Source: Roseofilum casamattae BLCC-M143
GTDB taxonomy: Bacteria; Cyanobacteriota; Cyanobacteriia; Cyanobacteriales; Desertifilaceae
Assembly: GCF_030068455.1 (NCBI RefSeq)
Contig: NZ_JAQOSQ010000001.1
Span: 434,001-498,000 of the forward strand
Direction: 5' to 3'
Length of the DNA: 64,000 nt
Part shown: one piece after another, positions 25,619 through 34,812 of the stretch
Layout of the letters: each line of letters starts with the position of its first letter
Numbering within the stretch: position 1 is the first letter of the stretch
Notes under the pieces: model-generated
Databases searched by the model: none
Told to the model about the DNA's origin: nothing
The model's input: the letters and a program-made list of their open reading frames with translations, nothing else
Program-made: the position numbers and the translations under genes

Positions 25619-25702
25619 ACTCTTAGTTTTTAGCTAGTGTGACTGCTACTATTAGCTTAACTAATATAGTGTAGAAACGTCAAACTCACTAGATTTCAGC
25701 TC

Positions 25703-25732
25703 TTGAGACCAAGCAGCTTGCTAGTGTATGAT
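25703..25732 (+). promoter_or_regulatory. Predicted sigma70-type promoter
   Basis: TTGAGA (25703-25708) and TATGAT (25727-25732) are separated by 18 bases, close to the consensus -35/-10 layout. Transcription would start near 25739 and run straight into the paired hairpins at 25746-25802. It is the best-looking promoter in the 500-base gap before the FHA-CHAT gene. Confidence 0.45.
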
Positions 25733-25745
25733 AGTGGTAATCCCG

Positions 25746-25802
25746 CCAACTGGGTGAAGTTGGTTTGTTGACAACACAGTTAGTATAAAGGCCAACTTTT
25801 TT
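25746..25802 (+). ncRNA. Possible attenuator or terminated small RNA
   Basis: Two mutually exclusive hairpins share one arm. CCAACT (25746-25751) can pair with AGTTGG (25758-25763) around GGGTGA. Alternatively AAGTTGG (25757-25763) pairs with CCAACTT (25792-25798), directly followed by T residues to 25802, the form of an intrinsic terminator with a 28-base loop. A good promoter lies just upstream, giving a transcript of about 62 bases if terminated. Read-through would continue about 320 bases to the FHA-CHAT start. A further inverted repeat, AGGAGC/GCTCCT (25811-25846), follows. No known riboswitch class is recognised. Confidence 0.35.
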
Positions 25803-26119
25803 GCTCTGCCAGGAGCTGTTAGCAGCTTTTGCTACTGATGGCTCCTCGATCGCCTTTTCCAGTCCCAACTACGATCGCCCCACTGCCATCATAGATTGCT
25901 TAACAATAAGTCATTTTGCTACAGCACCCCAGCCGCCACAGTCCCAGTGAGTAAATGCTATCTTAAGAATTGGGACATCACTTAAGCCAAAATACACCAC
26001 AGGGCCATAATCTCCTCTCTGATGCGATCCAAATGCTGTAGGGCAGTCTAGCCACTGAACCATGCCAGGATTGCCCCTTGTTGATTCAACTGACTCTTCC
26101 TCCATCCTGAAACAAAGCT

Positions 26120-29100
26120 ATGGCTTCATCATCAACTCGCCTGCCTTCAGGTTCTGCCCTCTTCTGGTTCTCTCTTTTCCCTTGCTTAGCTTGGTTGGGA
26201 ACTCTTCCAGCCTCGGCTCAACCCATGCCTATCGTTCCAGCGGCAGATGGGACGGGAACTCAAGTTATTCCTATGGGCAACCAATACCAAATTACTGGCG
26301 GACAGTTATCTGGAGATGGAGCCAACCTCTTCCATAGCTTTACTCAGTTCGGACTCTCTCCCGCACAAATTGCTAATTTTCTCGCTACTCCCAACATTGA
26401 GAATATTCTCGGGCGCATTAATGGCGGAGATCCTTCGATTATTAATGGACTGTTGCAAGTGAGCGGTGGTAATTCTAACTTGTATTTAGTTAATCCTGCT
26501 GGCATTCTCTTCGGTCCCGATGCTCGTTTAGATGTGCCTGCTGCCTTTAATGCGAGTACTGCTACAGCTATTGGGTTCGATGGAACCAATGGAACCACAA
26601 ACTGGTTTGATGCGTTTGGCTCGAATGATTATAGTTCGTTGGTGGGTACGCCAACTGCCTTTCAATTTAGTGCAACCTCTAGCGGCCAAATTGTCAACTT
26701 GGGGAATTTAACTGTTTCTGAGGGGGAAAGCTTAACCTTACTCGGTGCTTCGGCGATGAGTGCGGGAGAACTAACCGCTCCTGGAGGAACCATTACTCTC
26801 ATGGCAGTTCCCGGAGAGCAGCGCGTCAGAATTTCTCAACCCGGCCATTTATTAAGCTTAGAACTTCCGTTGCAGGCTGGGACGCCCGGTACTATTGGAC
26901 TGACATCTGCCAATATAGTCGATCTACTTGCTTATTCTGGTATTAATGGTGGCGCGCAACTAGCCGTTAACGAGCAAGGAGAGATCGCGATCGCCGGTTC
27001 TGGATTTATTCTGCCACAACAGGCTGGAGTTGCGATCGCCTCGGGAACCGTAGATGTTTCCACAACTGACCCCACCGCGTCTGCTGGAACCATAAATCTT
27101 TTCGGCGAACACGTAGGAGTTATCGACGCTCGCCTCAATGCTGCAAGTCCCTCTCAAGGCGGCGTTATCAGGGTTGGTGGAGGACTTCGAGGTGAAGAAC
27201 CTTTCCCGAATGCTGCTCATACTCTTGTTGATGCTCAATCTCTCATTCAAGCCAACAGCACTGACTATGGAGACGGCGGCCAAATTCTCATTTGGTCGGA
27301 TCGACTCACTCAGTTTCAGGGCACAGTGACAGCAACCGGCGGGCCAACCTCTGGTCATGGTGGCTTTGTGGAAGTATCTAGTGGCGATCGATTGCATTTT
27401 CACGGAAAGGTTGATGTTAGTGCAGTCAATGGGGACTGGGGAACTCTATTGCTCGACCCAAAGAATATTACGATTTCTGAAGAACAAACTCCTTTGATTC
27501 CCGCCGTTGCATTTGCTGTCACCGGTTCGATCGTGCAAGGCTTTCTTGAGGAAGATGATGTGACCTTGAATACCGGTCTGTTAGAGCAACAAAAGGGTAA
27601 TATTTTCCTGGAAGCGACGAACAATATTACGATCGCGGACGGTATTTCACTCAATTTCGTTCCAGGCAACGGCTCGATCTCCTTTATTGCTGATGGAGAT
27701 AACAGTGGCACTGGCTCGTTTCAGATGGACTCAACAGCTTCCATTAATACATCAGGACGGTCTCTACAAATCTCTGCGGCAAGTATTACAGCCGGTACAT
27801 TAAATACCAGCGGTAATAATAGTGCTGGAAATGTCGTGTTGAGTGCTACAACTGGAGCGATCGCGACAGAGTCCATTTTAACCGGAATGGAGAATGGCAA
27901 TGGCGGTAATATTTCGCTTTCTACTAATGGTGGAGATATTACAACGGGTAATCTTTGGTCTGGGGTCGAACAATCTGGAAATGGAGGCGATATTTCCCTC
28001 ACCATTAATGGCGGGAGCGGTAATATTGATACGACGGCAGGTAGTGTTATCTCTGCGGTAACTGATGGGAATGGTGGCGATATTACCTTGAAAATTAATG
28101 AGGGAAGTGGGGCGATCGCTATCGGTACTTTAGAGGCACTCTCTCAAAATGGCAATCCCGGCATAATTACTATCGATCCACTGACTGTACCAACTCCAGC
28201 GCCTACACCAGCACCGACTCCAACTCCAGCGCCAGCACCGACTCCAACTCCAGCGCCAGCACCAACCCCAACTCCAACGCCTACGCCAGCACCGACTCCA
28301 ACTCCAGCGCCTACGCCAGCACCGACTCCAACCCCAGCGCCAGCTCCAGCACCGACTCCAACCCCAGCGCCTACGCCAGCACCGACTCCAACCCCAGCGC
28401 CTACGCCAGCACCGACTCCAACCCCAGCGCCAGCTCCAGCACCGACTCCAACCCCAGCTCCGGCACCAGTCCTAACTCCATTTCCGACTCCCGTACCAGA
28501 AGTGACGATAGAACCCGAAATAGCTCCTCCGACTCCAGTTTCCACCCCAGAACCAACTCCAGAGACCGAGCTATCAGGTATTGAGTTAGACTCCAATTTC
28601 GACACAACAAGCAGAGCAAATTCTCTGGAACCACAGCTCCATACCAATTCTGAATTACCTCAATTGCAGATAGAAACGCCAGAGAAATCTGCGACTTCTG
28701 AGGTTGCAATTGCCGTTTCTTCAAGCACAGTTCCCACTCTGTTCGGTATAGCATCTACTGAGTTCTTTTCTCCAGAATTTTCTCCCTCGATTGGAGCGGA
28801 AGAGACAGAAACATCCGATTCAGAATCCGATGGAAAAGAAAGCGCGCTCAATGGGGCGATCGCGCTTTCTATCCAGCAGTTTAATGCCATAGTGCAGCAA
28901 CGAGAAGAGTTGATTCGGCAAGAATATGCCAGTTATTTAGGATTAGAAGTACAACCAACATCGAGGGATTCTGTTGAAAAAATACAAGCAGAATTGAGTG
29001 CAATTGCAGAGGAAACGAGGATAAATACAGCCATTGTTTATCTGGGATTTTCGGTAACGAGTCCTATAGCATCCAAACAGGAAAAATCGAAGGAATTAGG

Positions 29101-30142
29101 CGATCGCTATTTGGAGATTATGATGGTGACGGCTGAAGGAAAACCCTTTCGCAAGCTTATCTCCGGCGCTACCCAAGAAAAAGTACTCGAACGAGTTACT
29201 GCTTTAAACTTAGAATTAACCAATCCGAGACGGCGATATACTCAAAGTTATTTGCCGATGGCGCAAGAGTTATATCGTTGGGCGATCGCGCCCTTACAAG
29301 CAGAATTGGAGCAGCAAAAAATTACTCATTTAAGCTTTGTTTTAGAGGAAGGATTGCGATCGCTACCGATGGCAGCTCTTCATGATGGCGATCGCTTTTT
29401 AGTTGAAGACTATAGTTTGGGAGTCATGCCCAGTTTCTCCTTAACCAACCGACAGCCTTCTCGCCTGCAGAACGGTCAAGTTTTAGCCATGGGAGCCTCT
29501 CAATTCTCCAATCTGTCTCCCTTACCTGCCGTGCCTATTGAACTGAGAACAATCGCGCAAAAATGGAATGGTCGAGAATTTCTTGATGACGATTTTACTT
29601 TAGCAAATTTACAATCCATTCGTCAGCAACATGATTACCCAATTCTGCATTTCGCGACTCATGGAGAATTCCTTCCGGGAAGTCCCGATCGCTCTTATAT
29701 TCAATTATGGGATGGTCAATTAACCTTAAGTGAATTGGATCGGTTGGGACTAGACGATTCCATCGTAGAATTATTAGTATTAAGTGCCTGTCGCACGGCA
29801 TTAGGCGATCGCGATGCCGAATTAGGATTTACTGGATTAGCGGTGAAAGCTGGAGTAAAATCTGCATTGGGCAGTTTATGGCATGTTAGCGATGAAGGCA
29901 CCTTGGCGTTGATGAGCGAGTTTTATGCCATGCTCAAGAGCGCGCCGATGAAAGCGAAAGCCTTGCAACGCGCTCAAATTGCTATGCTCAAAGGTGAAGT
30001 AACCGTTCGCAACGGACAGTTAATCGTTCCGGGTTTGGAAACCCCTATTCCTTTACCAGAAGGCTTACAAGAGTTGGATAATGAAGTTCTCAATCATCCC
30101 TATTTTTGGTCGGGATTTACCTTAATTGGTTCTCCTTGGTAA
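26120..30142 (+). CDS. FHA/TPS-domain protein fused to a CHAT domain
   Basis: 1340 residues. A signal peptide ([20 protein letters not shown]) is followed by a two-partner-secretion haemagglutination domain (about 35-290: [60 protein letters not shown]). A beta-helix-type region (to about 690) carries GNGGDI-like units. A Pro-rich linker of APTPTP repeats fills about 690-790 (DNA 28188-28470). After a variable segment, the C-terminus (about 990-1340) is a CHAT domain with His1181 in HFATHGEF and Cys1224 in [10 protein letters not shown]. The TPS domain implies export through an outer-membrane TpsB porin, which would place a caspase-like domain at or outside the cell surface. No TpsB gene is in the window. 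Autoproteolysis or target cleavage is inference. Confidence 0.9.
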   Translation: MASSSTRLPSGSALFWFSLFPCLAWLGTLPASAQPMPIVPAADGTGTQVIPMGNQYQITGGQLSGDGANLFHSFTQFGLSPAQIANFLATPNIENILGRINGGDPSIINGLLQVSGGNSNLYLVNPAGILFGPDARLDVPAAFNASTATAIGFDGTNGTTNWFDAFGSNDYSSLVGTPTAFQFSATSSGQIVNLGNLTVSEGESLTLLGASAMSAGELTAPGGTITLMAVPGEQRVRISQPGHLLSLELPLQAGTPGTIGLTSANIVDLLAYSGINGGAQLAVNEQGEIAIAGSGFILPQQAGVAIASGTVDVSTTDPTASAGTINLFGEHVGVIDARLNAASPSQGGVIRVGGGLRGEEPFPNAAHTLVDAQSLIQANSTDYGDGGQILIWSDRLTQFQGTVTATGGPTSGHGGFVEVSSGDRLHFHGKVDVSAVNGDWGTLLLDPKNITISEEQTPLIPAVAFAVTGSIVQGFLEEDDVTLNTGLLEQQKGNIFLEATNNITIADGISLNFVPGNGSISFIADGDNSGTGSFQMDSTASINTSGRSLQISAASITAGTLNTSGNNSAGNVVLSATTGAIATESILTGMENGNGGNISLSTNGGDITTGNLWSGVEQSGNGGDISLTINGGSGNIDTTAGSVISAVTDGNGGDITLKINEGSGAIAIGTLEALSQNGNPGIITIDPLTVPTPAPTPAPTPTPAPAPTPTPAPAPTPTPTPTPAPTPTPAPTPAPTPTPAPAPAPTPTPAPTPAPTPTPAPTPAPTPTPAPAPAPTPTPAPAPVLTPFPTPVPEVTIEPEIAPPTPVSTPEPTPETELSGIELDSNFDTTSRANSLEPQLHTNSELPQLQIETPEKSATSEVAIAVSSSTVPTLFGIASTEFFSPEFSPSIGAEETETSDSESDGKESALNGAIALSIQQFNAIVQQREELIRQEYASYLGLEVQPTSRDSVEKIQAELSAIAEETRINTAIVYLGFSVTSPIASKQEKSKELGDRYLEIMMVTAEGKPFRKLISGATQEKVLERVTALNLELTNPRRRYTQSYLPMAQELYRWAIAPLQAELEQQKITHLSFVLEEGLRSLPMAALHDGDRFLVEDYSLGVMPSFSLTNRQPSRLQNGQVLAMGASQFSNLSPLPAVPIELRTIAQKWNGREFLDDDFTLANLQSIRQQHDYPILHFATHGEFLPGSPDRSYIQLWDGQLTLSELDRLGLDDSIVELLVLSACRTALGDRDAELGFTGLAVKAGVKSALGSLWHVSDEGTLALMSEFYAMLKSAPMKAKALQRAQIAMLKGEVTVRNGQLIVPGLETPIPLPEGLQELDNEVLNHPYFWSGFTLIGSPW

Positions 30143-30172
30143 CGTTATTAAATGGAATTGCGGAGAAAAGTC

Positions 30173-30730
30173 ATGACGTATATGTGCGATTTAGATGGGG
30201 GAATTCGGATATATTTAGATGAAACAGGAGGACAAACTACGGTTACTGTTCTCTCGAGTCAACCGGGACAGCAACAGCAGTCGAGCAGTTCTTGGCAAAC
30301 GGGAGCCTGGACTGCGGTACCGGAGGTCTTTCCTCGTCCCGGGGGCGCGATCGTTAAAATTAGTACAGCAGAAGGCGATCGCTTTCTGCAAGTGCAAGGA
30401 ATGCAGGTCGGTATCGCCGCTGTTTCCAGTCCGACAGAGCCAGGAGTAGCACTGCAACCGGTGGAGTCTATGCCCTCAATGCCAGCAATGCAACCCATGT
30501 CAATGCAACCGATGCAACCCATGTCGTCAATGAAACCCATGCAACCGATGAAGATGGGAGATATGGAGATGAATATGTCACCAATGACGATGAAAATGGG
30601 TAATATGGAACTGAGTATGGGAGAGAGCGCTAACCGAGAATCTCAGAAGCGTTTTTGCAGTCAATGCGGCGCACCGGTGCAACCGGACGATCGCTTTTGC
30701 TCCAGTTGCGGTAACCAACTGCGATCGTAA
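30173..30730 (+). CDS. Met-rich protein with C-terminal zinc ribbon
   Basis: About 185 residues from the ATG at 30173, chosen because GGAG lies eight bases upstream; an upstream ATG at 30152 lacks such a site. The N-terminal half (about 1-95) looks like a beta-rich domain (CDLDGGIRIYLDETGGQTTV, AIVKISTAEGDRFLQVQGMQ). The middle (about 100-150) is unusually rich in Met and Pro (MQPMSMQPMQPMSSMKPMQP). The C-terminus is a zinc ribbon: FCSQCGAPVQPDDRFCSSCG. Met-rich stretches can bind copper or be flexible linkers; neither is established here. It follows the FHA-CHAT gene by 30 bases on the same strand, so the two are probably co-transcribed, although this protein has no signal peptide and should be cytoplasmic. 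Convergent with the carotenoid oxygenase gene, which ends at the next base. Confidence 0.65.
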   Translation: MTYMCDLDGGIRIYLDETGGQTTVTVLSSQPGQQQQSSSSWQTGAWTAVPEVFPRPGGAIVKISTAEGDRFLQVQGMQVGIAAVSSPTEPGVALQPVESMPSMPAMQPMSMQPMQPMSSMKPMQPMKMGDMEMNMSPMTMKMGNMELSMGESANRESQKRFCSQCGAPVQPDDRFCSSCGNQLRS

Positions 30731-32170
30731 TTATCGCATTTGTGCTTTCCACGTTCCATGAAACCCAATCGGGATAACACTAGGCAGTTGCAAGCGACAG
30801 ACTGGAGCATCGCTCAAACGGGCGGCATCATACACCCAAACTTCGCTGGTATGGCTGGAGCTGCAATAGACAACAGTTAGGAGCCAACCGCGATCGCTAT
30901 TTTCTAAGTCGGTAACATAAATGGGTTCGGTGGGGTACAATCCGCTACCGGGATCGGCAATTTCCAGAGTTTGAGTGCGATCGTCCCAACGGGCGATCGC
31001 ATCGAGCAAATCTTCCGCTAAACTGGTTCCTTCTCGACGCACGGATAAATAAGTATAGCGCGCGTAGTTTCCGACTTCCGAGGGAGCAACGCTTGGAAAT
31101 TCACTACTTAGCTCTACCAGAGGATAACTGTCTGTGAGTTCTCCGGTTTTCGGATTCAGATGCGATCGCCACAGTCGCGATAGTGCTGCCGTTTTCGTTT
31201 TCCCGGAGGCAACCTCGCGCAAAAATTCATTGGTTTGGAAATCGTCGTAGCGGGCAAAATCGATAATAATCGAGCCGCGATCGTCAACAAATCCATTGCT
31301 AAAATGCCACTGATACCAAGATTCTGCCGTACTTTGGCTGACTAATTCCAGACTATGGCGATCGAAGATTAAAATTTGCGTTCCTTGACTCGGCTGCCAT
31401 TTTAATGAGTCGGCAAAACTGCGATACCCAAACAGAATGGGTAAAAGCTGGATTTCGACGGGAGGAATAAAGAAGACCAGATAGGGGCCGGCGATCGCAA
31501 AATCGTGCAGAACTGGCGAACTCTGCAATGGGTGTTTGGCTTGTTGGGTAATGGTGCCGTTGCGATCGCTCTTATATAAATGTAACTGCGGCGAAGGTCC
31601 GGGACTGACCCCAAAATTAAAAATCTCTCCAGTTGCTCCATCCACCTTCGGATGAGCCGAATAAACCATCTCTGGTTCCAGTTGCGATAGGGAGTCTAAA
31701 CCCAAAGTTTCTAATGTTTCCAAGTCCAACCCATAGGGATGTCCTCCTTCCCAAAGCGCCAAAAGCTTATCCGGTAGAGCCAAAACTGACGTATTCGCGC
31801 AATGTTTCGGAAATTTTCCCCACCGTTTCCAAAACGGCCCGGGTGCTCTCATGCCAAACCCCGGATACAAAAACCGACCCGCTGCGCTTTCTTCCCGGTA
31901 TCCTTGAGTTTGCACGTAGCGATAAACCCCAGTCGCTCCTCCATCGCTGAAGCGGACGGCTAAAATCGCTCCATCGCCATCAAACCAATGACCGACGCGC
32001 GCTCCTCCTCGCTCGAGTCGGCCCGGCCCGTTACGATACAGAGTTCCTCGCAGTCCTGGAGGAATTTCTCCTTCCAGAAGAGGCAAAGGAGTTAGGGGAA
32101 ACTCCCGGCCGGGTTGAGTGACGGCCGCACTCCAACTTGGCGGTGCAGTTGTTGGGGAAGATGCAGACAT
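30731..32170 (-). CDS. Carotenoid oxygenase family protein
   Basis: 479 residues matching the RPE65/carotenoid cleavage dioxygenase family: N-terminal LPLLEGEIPPGLRGTLYRNG, GHWFDGDGAILAVRFSDG, then the four iron-binding His regions in order (YSAHPKVDGATGEIFNFG, LHDFAIAGPYLVFFIPP, YQWHFSNGFVDDRGSIIIDF and the C-terminal IPIGFHGTWKAQ). All four ligand histidines appear present, so an active non-haem Fe(II) enzyme is expected. Cyanobacterial members cleave apocarotenals or carotenoids oxidatively; the exact substrate, for example retinal formation by Diox1-like enzymes, cannot be read from sequence. It seems monocistronic, and its stop abuts that of the convergent zinc-ribbon gene. Confidence 0.92.
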   Translation of the reverse strand: MSASSPTTAPPSWSAAVTQPGREFPLTPLPLLEGEIPPGLRGTLYRNGPGRLERGGARVGHWFDGDGAILAVRFSDGGATGVYRYVQTQGYREESAAGRFLYPGFGMRAPGPFWKRWGKFPKHCANTSVLALPDKLLALWEGGHPYGLDLETLETLGLDSLSQLEPEMVYSAHPKVDGATGEIFNFGVSPGPSPQLHLYKSDRNGTITQQAKHPLQSSPVLHDFAIAGPYLVFFIPPVEIQLLPILFGYRSFADSLKWQPSQGTQILIFDRHSLELVSQSTAESWYQWHFSNGFVDDRGSIIIDFARYDDFQTNEFLREVASGKTKTAALSRLWRSHLNPKTGELTDSYPLVELSSEFPSVAPSEVGNYARYTYLSVRREGTSLAEDLLDAIARWDDRTQTLEIADPGSGLYPTEPIYVTDLENSDRGWLLTVVYCSSSHTSEVWVYDAARLSDAPVCRLQLPSVIPIGFHGTWKAQMR

Positions 32171-32246
32171 GGAAAGTTTGGAGAGCGATCGACAAACTCT
32201 AGTATCCTACAACAGAAATTTATCGACTTGAAATACTCGTAACGTT

Positions 32247-32708
32247 TTAAGGTAGCCAGTGTTCGTCTAAGGCTTCCTCTAGGGTAAACTTAGGACAATT
32301 CGGAATCTCATCGGGATCTAACTCACTCGACTTGAGAAAGAGCTTTCTACCATTTTGATATTGCTTCACAAAAATATCTTCTAAAAAGGGTTTCAAACTG
32401 GGACTACTCTCCAATTCCGCTGCAATTTCAATCCGAAAATTTGCAATTTCCCGACTCCATCCCGGCAAGCAACGTTCTCGTTCGGTATCCCAATACTCAA
32501 CTTTGAGCAGATGTTCGCACAGTCGCATTAAATAACTAGAAATCGCTCGTCTTTCTCGCTTTCCCAAACTTTCTAACTCCTCGAGTAAGTTTTCCACATC
32601 GACCATATCCCAAGCATGAGATTGTAGCTGAATTATAGTTTTTTCTAGCCAAACTTGATAGTCTATTTCGTATAAAGATAGTGATTTGCTCTTAACTCGA
32701 TCGTTCAT
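32247..32708 (-). CDS. DUF29 family protein
   Basis: About 153 residues from the ATG at 32708; an upstream in-frame Met at 32732 adds eight unlikely residues. The pattern is that of DUF29, abundant in cyanobacteria: SLYEIDYQVWLEKTIIQLQS, VDVENLLEELESLGKRERRA, SYLMRLCEHLLKVEYWDTER and a C-terminal region ending FTLEEALDEHWLP. It is an all-helical, soluble, acidic protein of unknown function, often present in many paralogues per genome. Gene context gives no clue. Confidence 0.85.
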   Translation of the reverse strand: MNDRVKSKSLSLYEIDYQVWLEKTIIQLQSHAWDMVDVENLLEELESLGKRERRAISSYLMRLCEHLLKVEYWDTERERCLPGWSREIANFRIEIAAELESSPSLKPFLEDIFVKQYQNGRKLFLKSSELDPDEIPNCPKFTLEEALDEHWLP

Positions 32709-32824
32709 ATTCGCCTCTTTTATTGAATGCAATAATGTTTGTTTTCGATATTAATTTTATTGAGATACAATATTTGGCAGTGGCAGGATATACATACAGT
32801 CTAACCGGCAAATCAATTTCTATC

Positions 32825-33790
32825 TCATGGATTAGTCGCATTCAGAATTGCCATCATGGCACGAATACACACAATTAACACTAAATTCGCCAGAGCCAAG
32901 AAACTAATTAAACGCAAACTCGTGTTTAAGAAGCTCAAACCTTTATTCAGTTCGCCTTGATAGTAGCGCGCAATATTTTCCCAAGCAGCAGCTAAATCTC
33001 CGGTTTCTTCTCCGGTTCGCAAAAACTCGAAGGCGATCGCCGGAACTTTTTTGTAAAAGCTTTCGCTTAGGGTTTGTCCTCGACGCATTTGCCGAGTTGC
33101 CATACTCAAATTATGGCGCATTGTAATGTTGGGAACTTGTTCTCGAACTAGCTCTAAAGCTGTGAGAATGGGCATAGCACAACTTAAGGGCAAGCGCACT
33201 TGAGCTAAGTTACACAAGGCATAAGCTTCAATAAATTGGCGAGCCAAGGGCAGATACATGCCGATGGGAGCGAGGAATGAGGGTAAATAGCGGGCAACGG
33301 AGATGAGGAGAATCCATAGAAGGAGGGCAATGCCCGCACTTTGCAACCAAAATTGAGGTTCTAAAAGAGCTGTGGGGTTGGGGCTAAGTACTCCCATAGC
33401 CAGGGTGAGCAAACTCCAGAGAGCAATAAGGGTACTGCTACGCATGGAACGATGGTATTTAGCCCATTCTGCTTGAGTTTGCCAAGTTTCAGCGAGGAGC
33501 AGACAAGTTTCTGGCAAAGTTCCTTGGTTTTCAGCGAGACGAATGAGAGCGATCGCCCAAGGGTCGAAATATCCCTCGGCTTTGCGGTTCCGGGAGAGAT
33601 GAACGGTGAGCGCAGAAGCCAGATCTGTGCCGTTGCGCAGGGAGCGACTGGCAGCTTGTAAATAGCATTGAAAATTGCGATCGCACTCTCTCCCGGCTAA
33701 GGTTAAGCCTTGCTTCAGGCTAACTCCTGCCTCAAGCAATTCGGCTAAATTTCTCAAGAAGAGTATTTTTTCTTGGGGTTTTACGGCCAT
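32825..33790 (-). CDS. Type II secretion F / PilC-like membrane protein
   Basis: 321 residues with two copies of the T2SSF fold. The first starts at LRNLAELLEAGVSLKQGLTL and the second at LCNLAQVRLPLSCAMPILTA, each followed by a G-rich helix pair (LIRLAENQGTLPETCLLLAE; FLRTGEETGDLAAAWENIAR). Three membrane segments are visible (about 120-140, 150-168, 295-315). It is shorter than typical PilC/GspF (about 400 residues), lacking the usual N-terminal extension. Such platform proteins anchor pilus or secretion assembly ATPases in the inner membrane; no pilB/pilT-type gene is in this window, so it is an orphan copy. Four bases separate it from the AEC transporter gene upstream, so they share a transcript. 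Confidence 0.82.
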   Translation of the reverse strand: MAVKPQEKILFLRNLAELLEAGVSLKQGLTLAGRECDRNFQCYLQAASRSLRNGTDLASALTVHLSRNRKAEGYFDPWAIALIRLAENQGTLPETCLLLAETWQTQAEWAKYHRSMRSSTLIALWSLLTLAMGVLSPNPTALLEPQFWLQSAGIALLLWILLISVARYLPSFLAPIGMYLPLARQFIEAYALCNLAQVRLPLSCAMPILTALELVREQVPNITMRHNLSMATRQMRRGQTLSESFYKKVPAIAFEFLRTGEETGDLAAAWENIARYYQGELNKGLSFLNTSLRLISFLALANLVLIVCIRAMMAILNATNP

Positions 33791-33794
33791 CTTC

Positions 33795-34688
33795 CTAAAG
33801 CAACAGCGACAACCAGAGAATTAAGGGCAGAGTCGCTAAAGACATTACTGTAGAGACTACCACTGTCCGTGCCGCTCGCGATGCATCGCCACCAAATTGG
33901 GTAATTAAGACGACGGTATTTACTGCGGTTGGCATAGCGCTCTGTAAAATTAGCACTTGCGCGTCTAAAGTATCTAATTCTAAAACATGACCGACTCCAT
34001 AGGCGATCGCCGGAGCCACCAATAAGCGAATAACGGCAGTTAATCCTTCGTAGAGTCCCAGTTGAAAGCGAGTGGCGCTCAGTTGAATACCGAGCACAAT
34101 TAAGGCAATGGGAATGGCAGCGCCTCCCAATAACTCCAGTCCGTCATCGAGTCGTAAGGGCAATTGAATGGAGAAGAAACGCAAGAGCAAACCTGCCATA
34201 ATTGCCCAAATTAATGGCAGTTTTATAGTTAGCCGAAGGCTTTCTTTCCATCCACCGCCTTGTAACAGTCCCGGTCCGGTGGAAAAGATAACTAAACTAG
34301 AAATAATGAGGCAAATGATAGCTCGCTCTAGTCCGGCTTCTCCTAAGGCAAAGGTGACAAAAGGCAGCCCCATATTACCGGTATTGGCAAATACAGAACT
34401 GGCAATCAGGCTTTTTTGCGATCGCGAAGGCAATTTCAGCAATTTGCCTAAGCTTTGTGCGATCGCAAAAACGCAGAGAGAGACGATAAGATAGCCGAGA
34501 ATTAAACCGAAAGTGCTATCGCTGGATAAGGTAGTTTCGTAAAGGCTGCTGGCAATTAGCGCTGGCGTGAGAATATAGACAGCAAGCTGGGAGAGAGTCG
34601 AACGTTCTAAGCTGAGAGTGCGCCCGGCAACGATACCAATCGCAATAATAAAACTAACCGGGACTAAGGCCGATAAGATAACGTTCAT
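33795..34688 (-). CDS. AEC family transporter
   Basis: 297 residues, almost entirely membrane-embedded, with about ten hydrophobic helices in two halves. Family features include VSFIIAIGIVAGRTLSLERS at the start, FANTGNMGLPFVTFALGEAG in the middle with the conserved N-G-P unwound helix, and LILQSAMPTAVNTVVLITQF in the second half. The auxin efflux carrier (AEC) family exports or imports small organic anions; substrates of cyanobacterial members are mostly unknown. It lies first in a two-gene unit with the PilC-like gene, a pairing with no obvious functional logic. Confidence 0.88.
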   Translation of the reverse strand: MNVILSALVPVSFIIAIGIVAGRTLSLERSTLSQLAVYILTPALIASSLYETTLSSDSTFGLILGYLIVSLCVFAIAQSLGKLLKLPSRSQKSLIASSVFANTGNMGLPFVTFALGEAGLERAIICLIISSLVIFSTGPGLLQGGGWKESLRLTIKLPLIWAIMAGLLLRFFSIQLPLRLDDGLELLGGAAIPIALIVLGIQLSATRFQLGLYEGLTAVIRLLVAPAIAYGVGHVLELDTLDAQVLILQSAMPTAVNTVVLITQFGGDASRAARTVVVSTVMSLATLPLILWLSLLL

Positions 34689-34812
34689 GCTGAATATAGC
34701 GCTGGGAACTCGGGAATAAGCAAATGGCGATCGCCCTTTAGAGACTTAAACCTCTTGGCGATCGCCATTTCAATCTAACGAATGTATGGGATAGTTTCAG
34801 ACCCGCAATTCT

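Noticed and set aside
25771-25790. TTGACA...TATAAA as a promoter in the FHA-CHAT leader
   Set aside because: The two hexamers are only 10 bases apart, too close for a sigma70 promoter; the pair at 25703-25732 is better spaced.
25911-26105. 64-codon minus-strand frame before the FHA-CHAT gene
   Set aside because: No recognised motif, no ribosome-binding site; its position overlaps the probable leader of the FHA-CHAT transcript.
28144-28647. Minus-strand frame rich in GAGVGVG
   Set aside because: It is the antisense of the APTPTP linker of the FHA-CHAT gene; periodic composition keeps the frame open.
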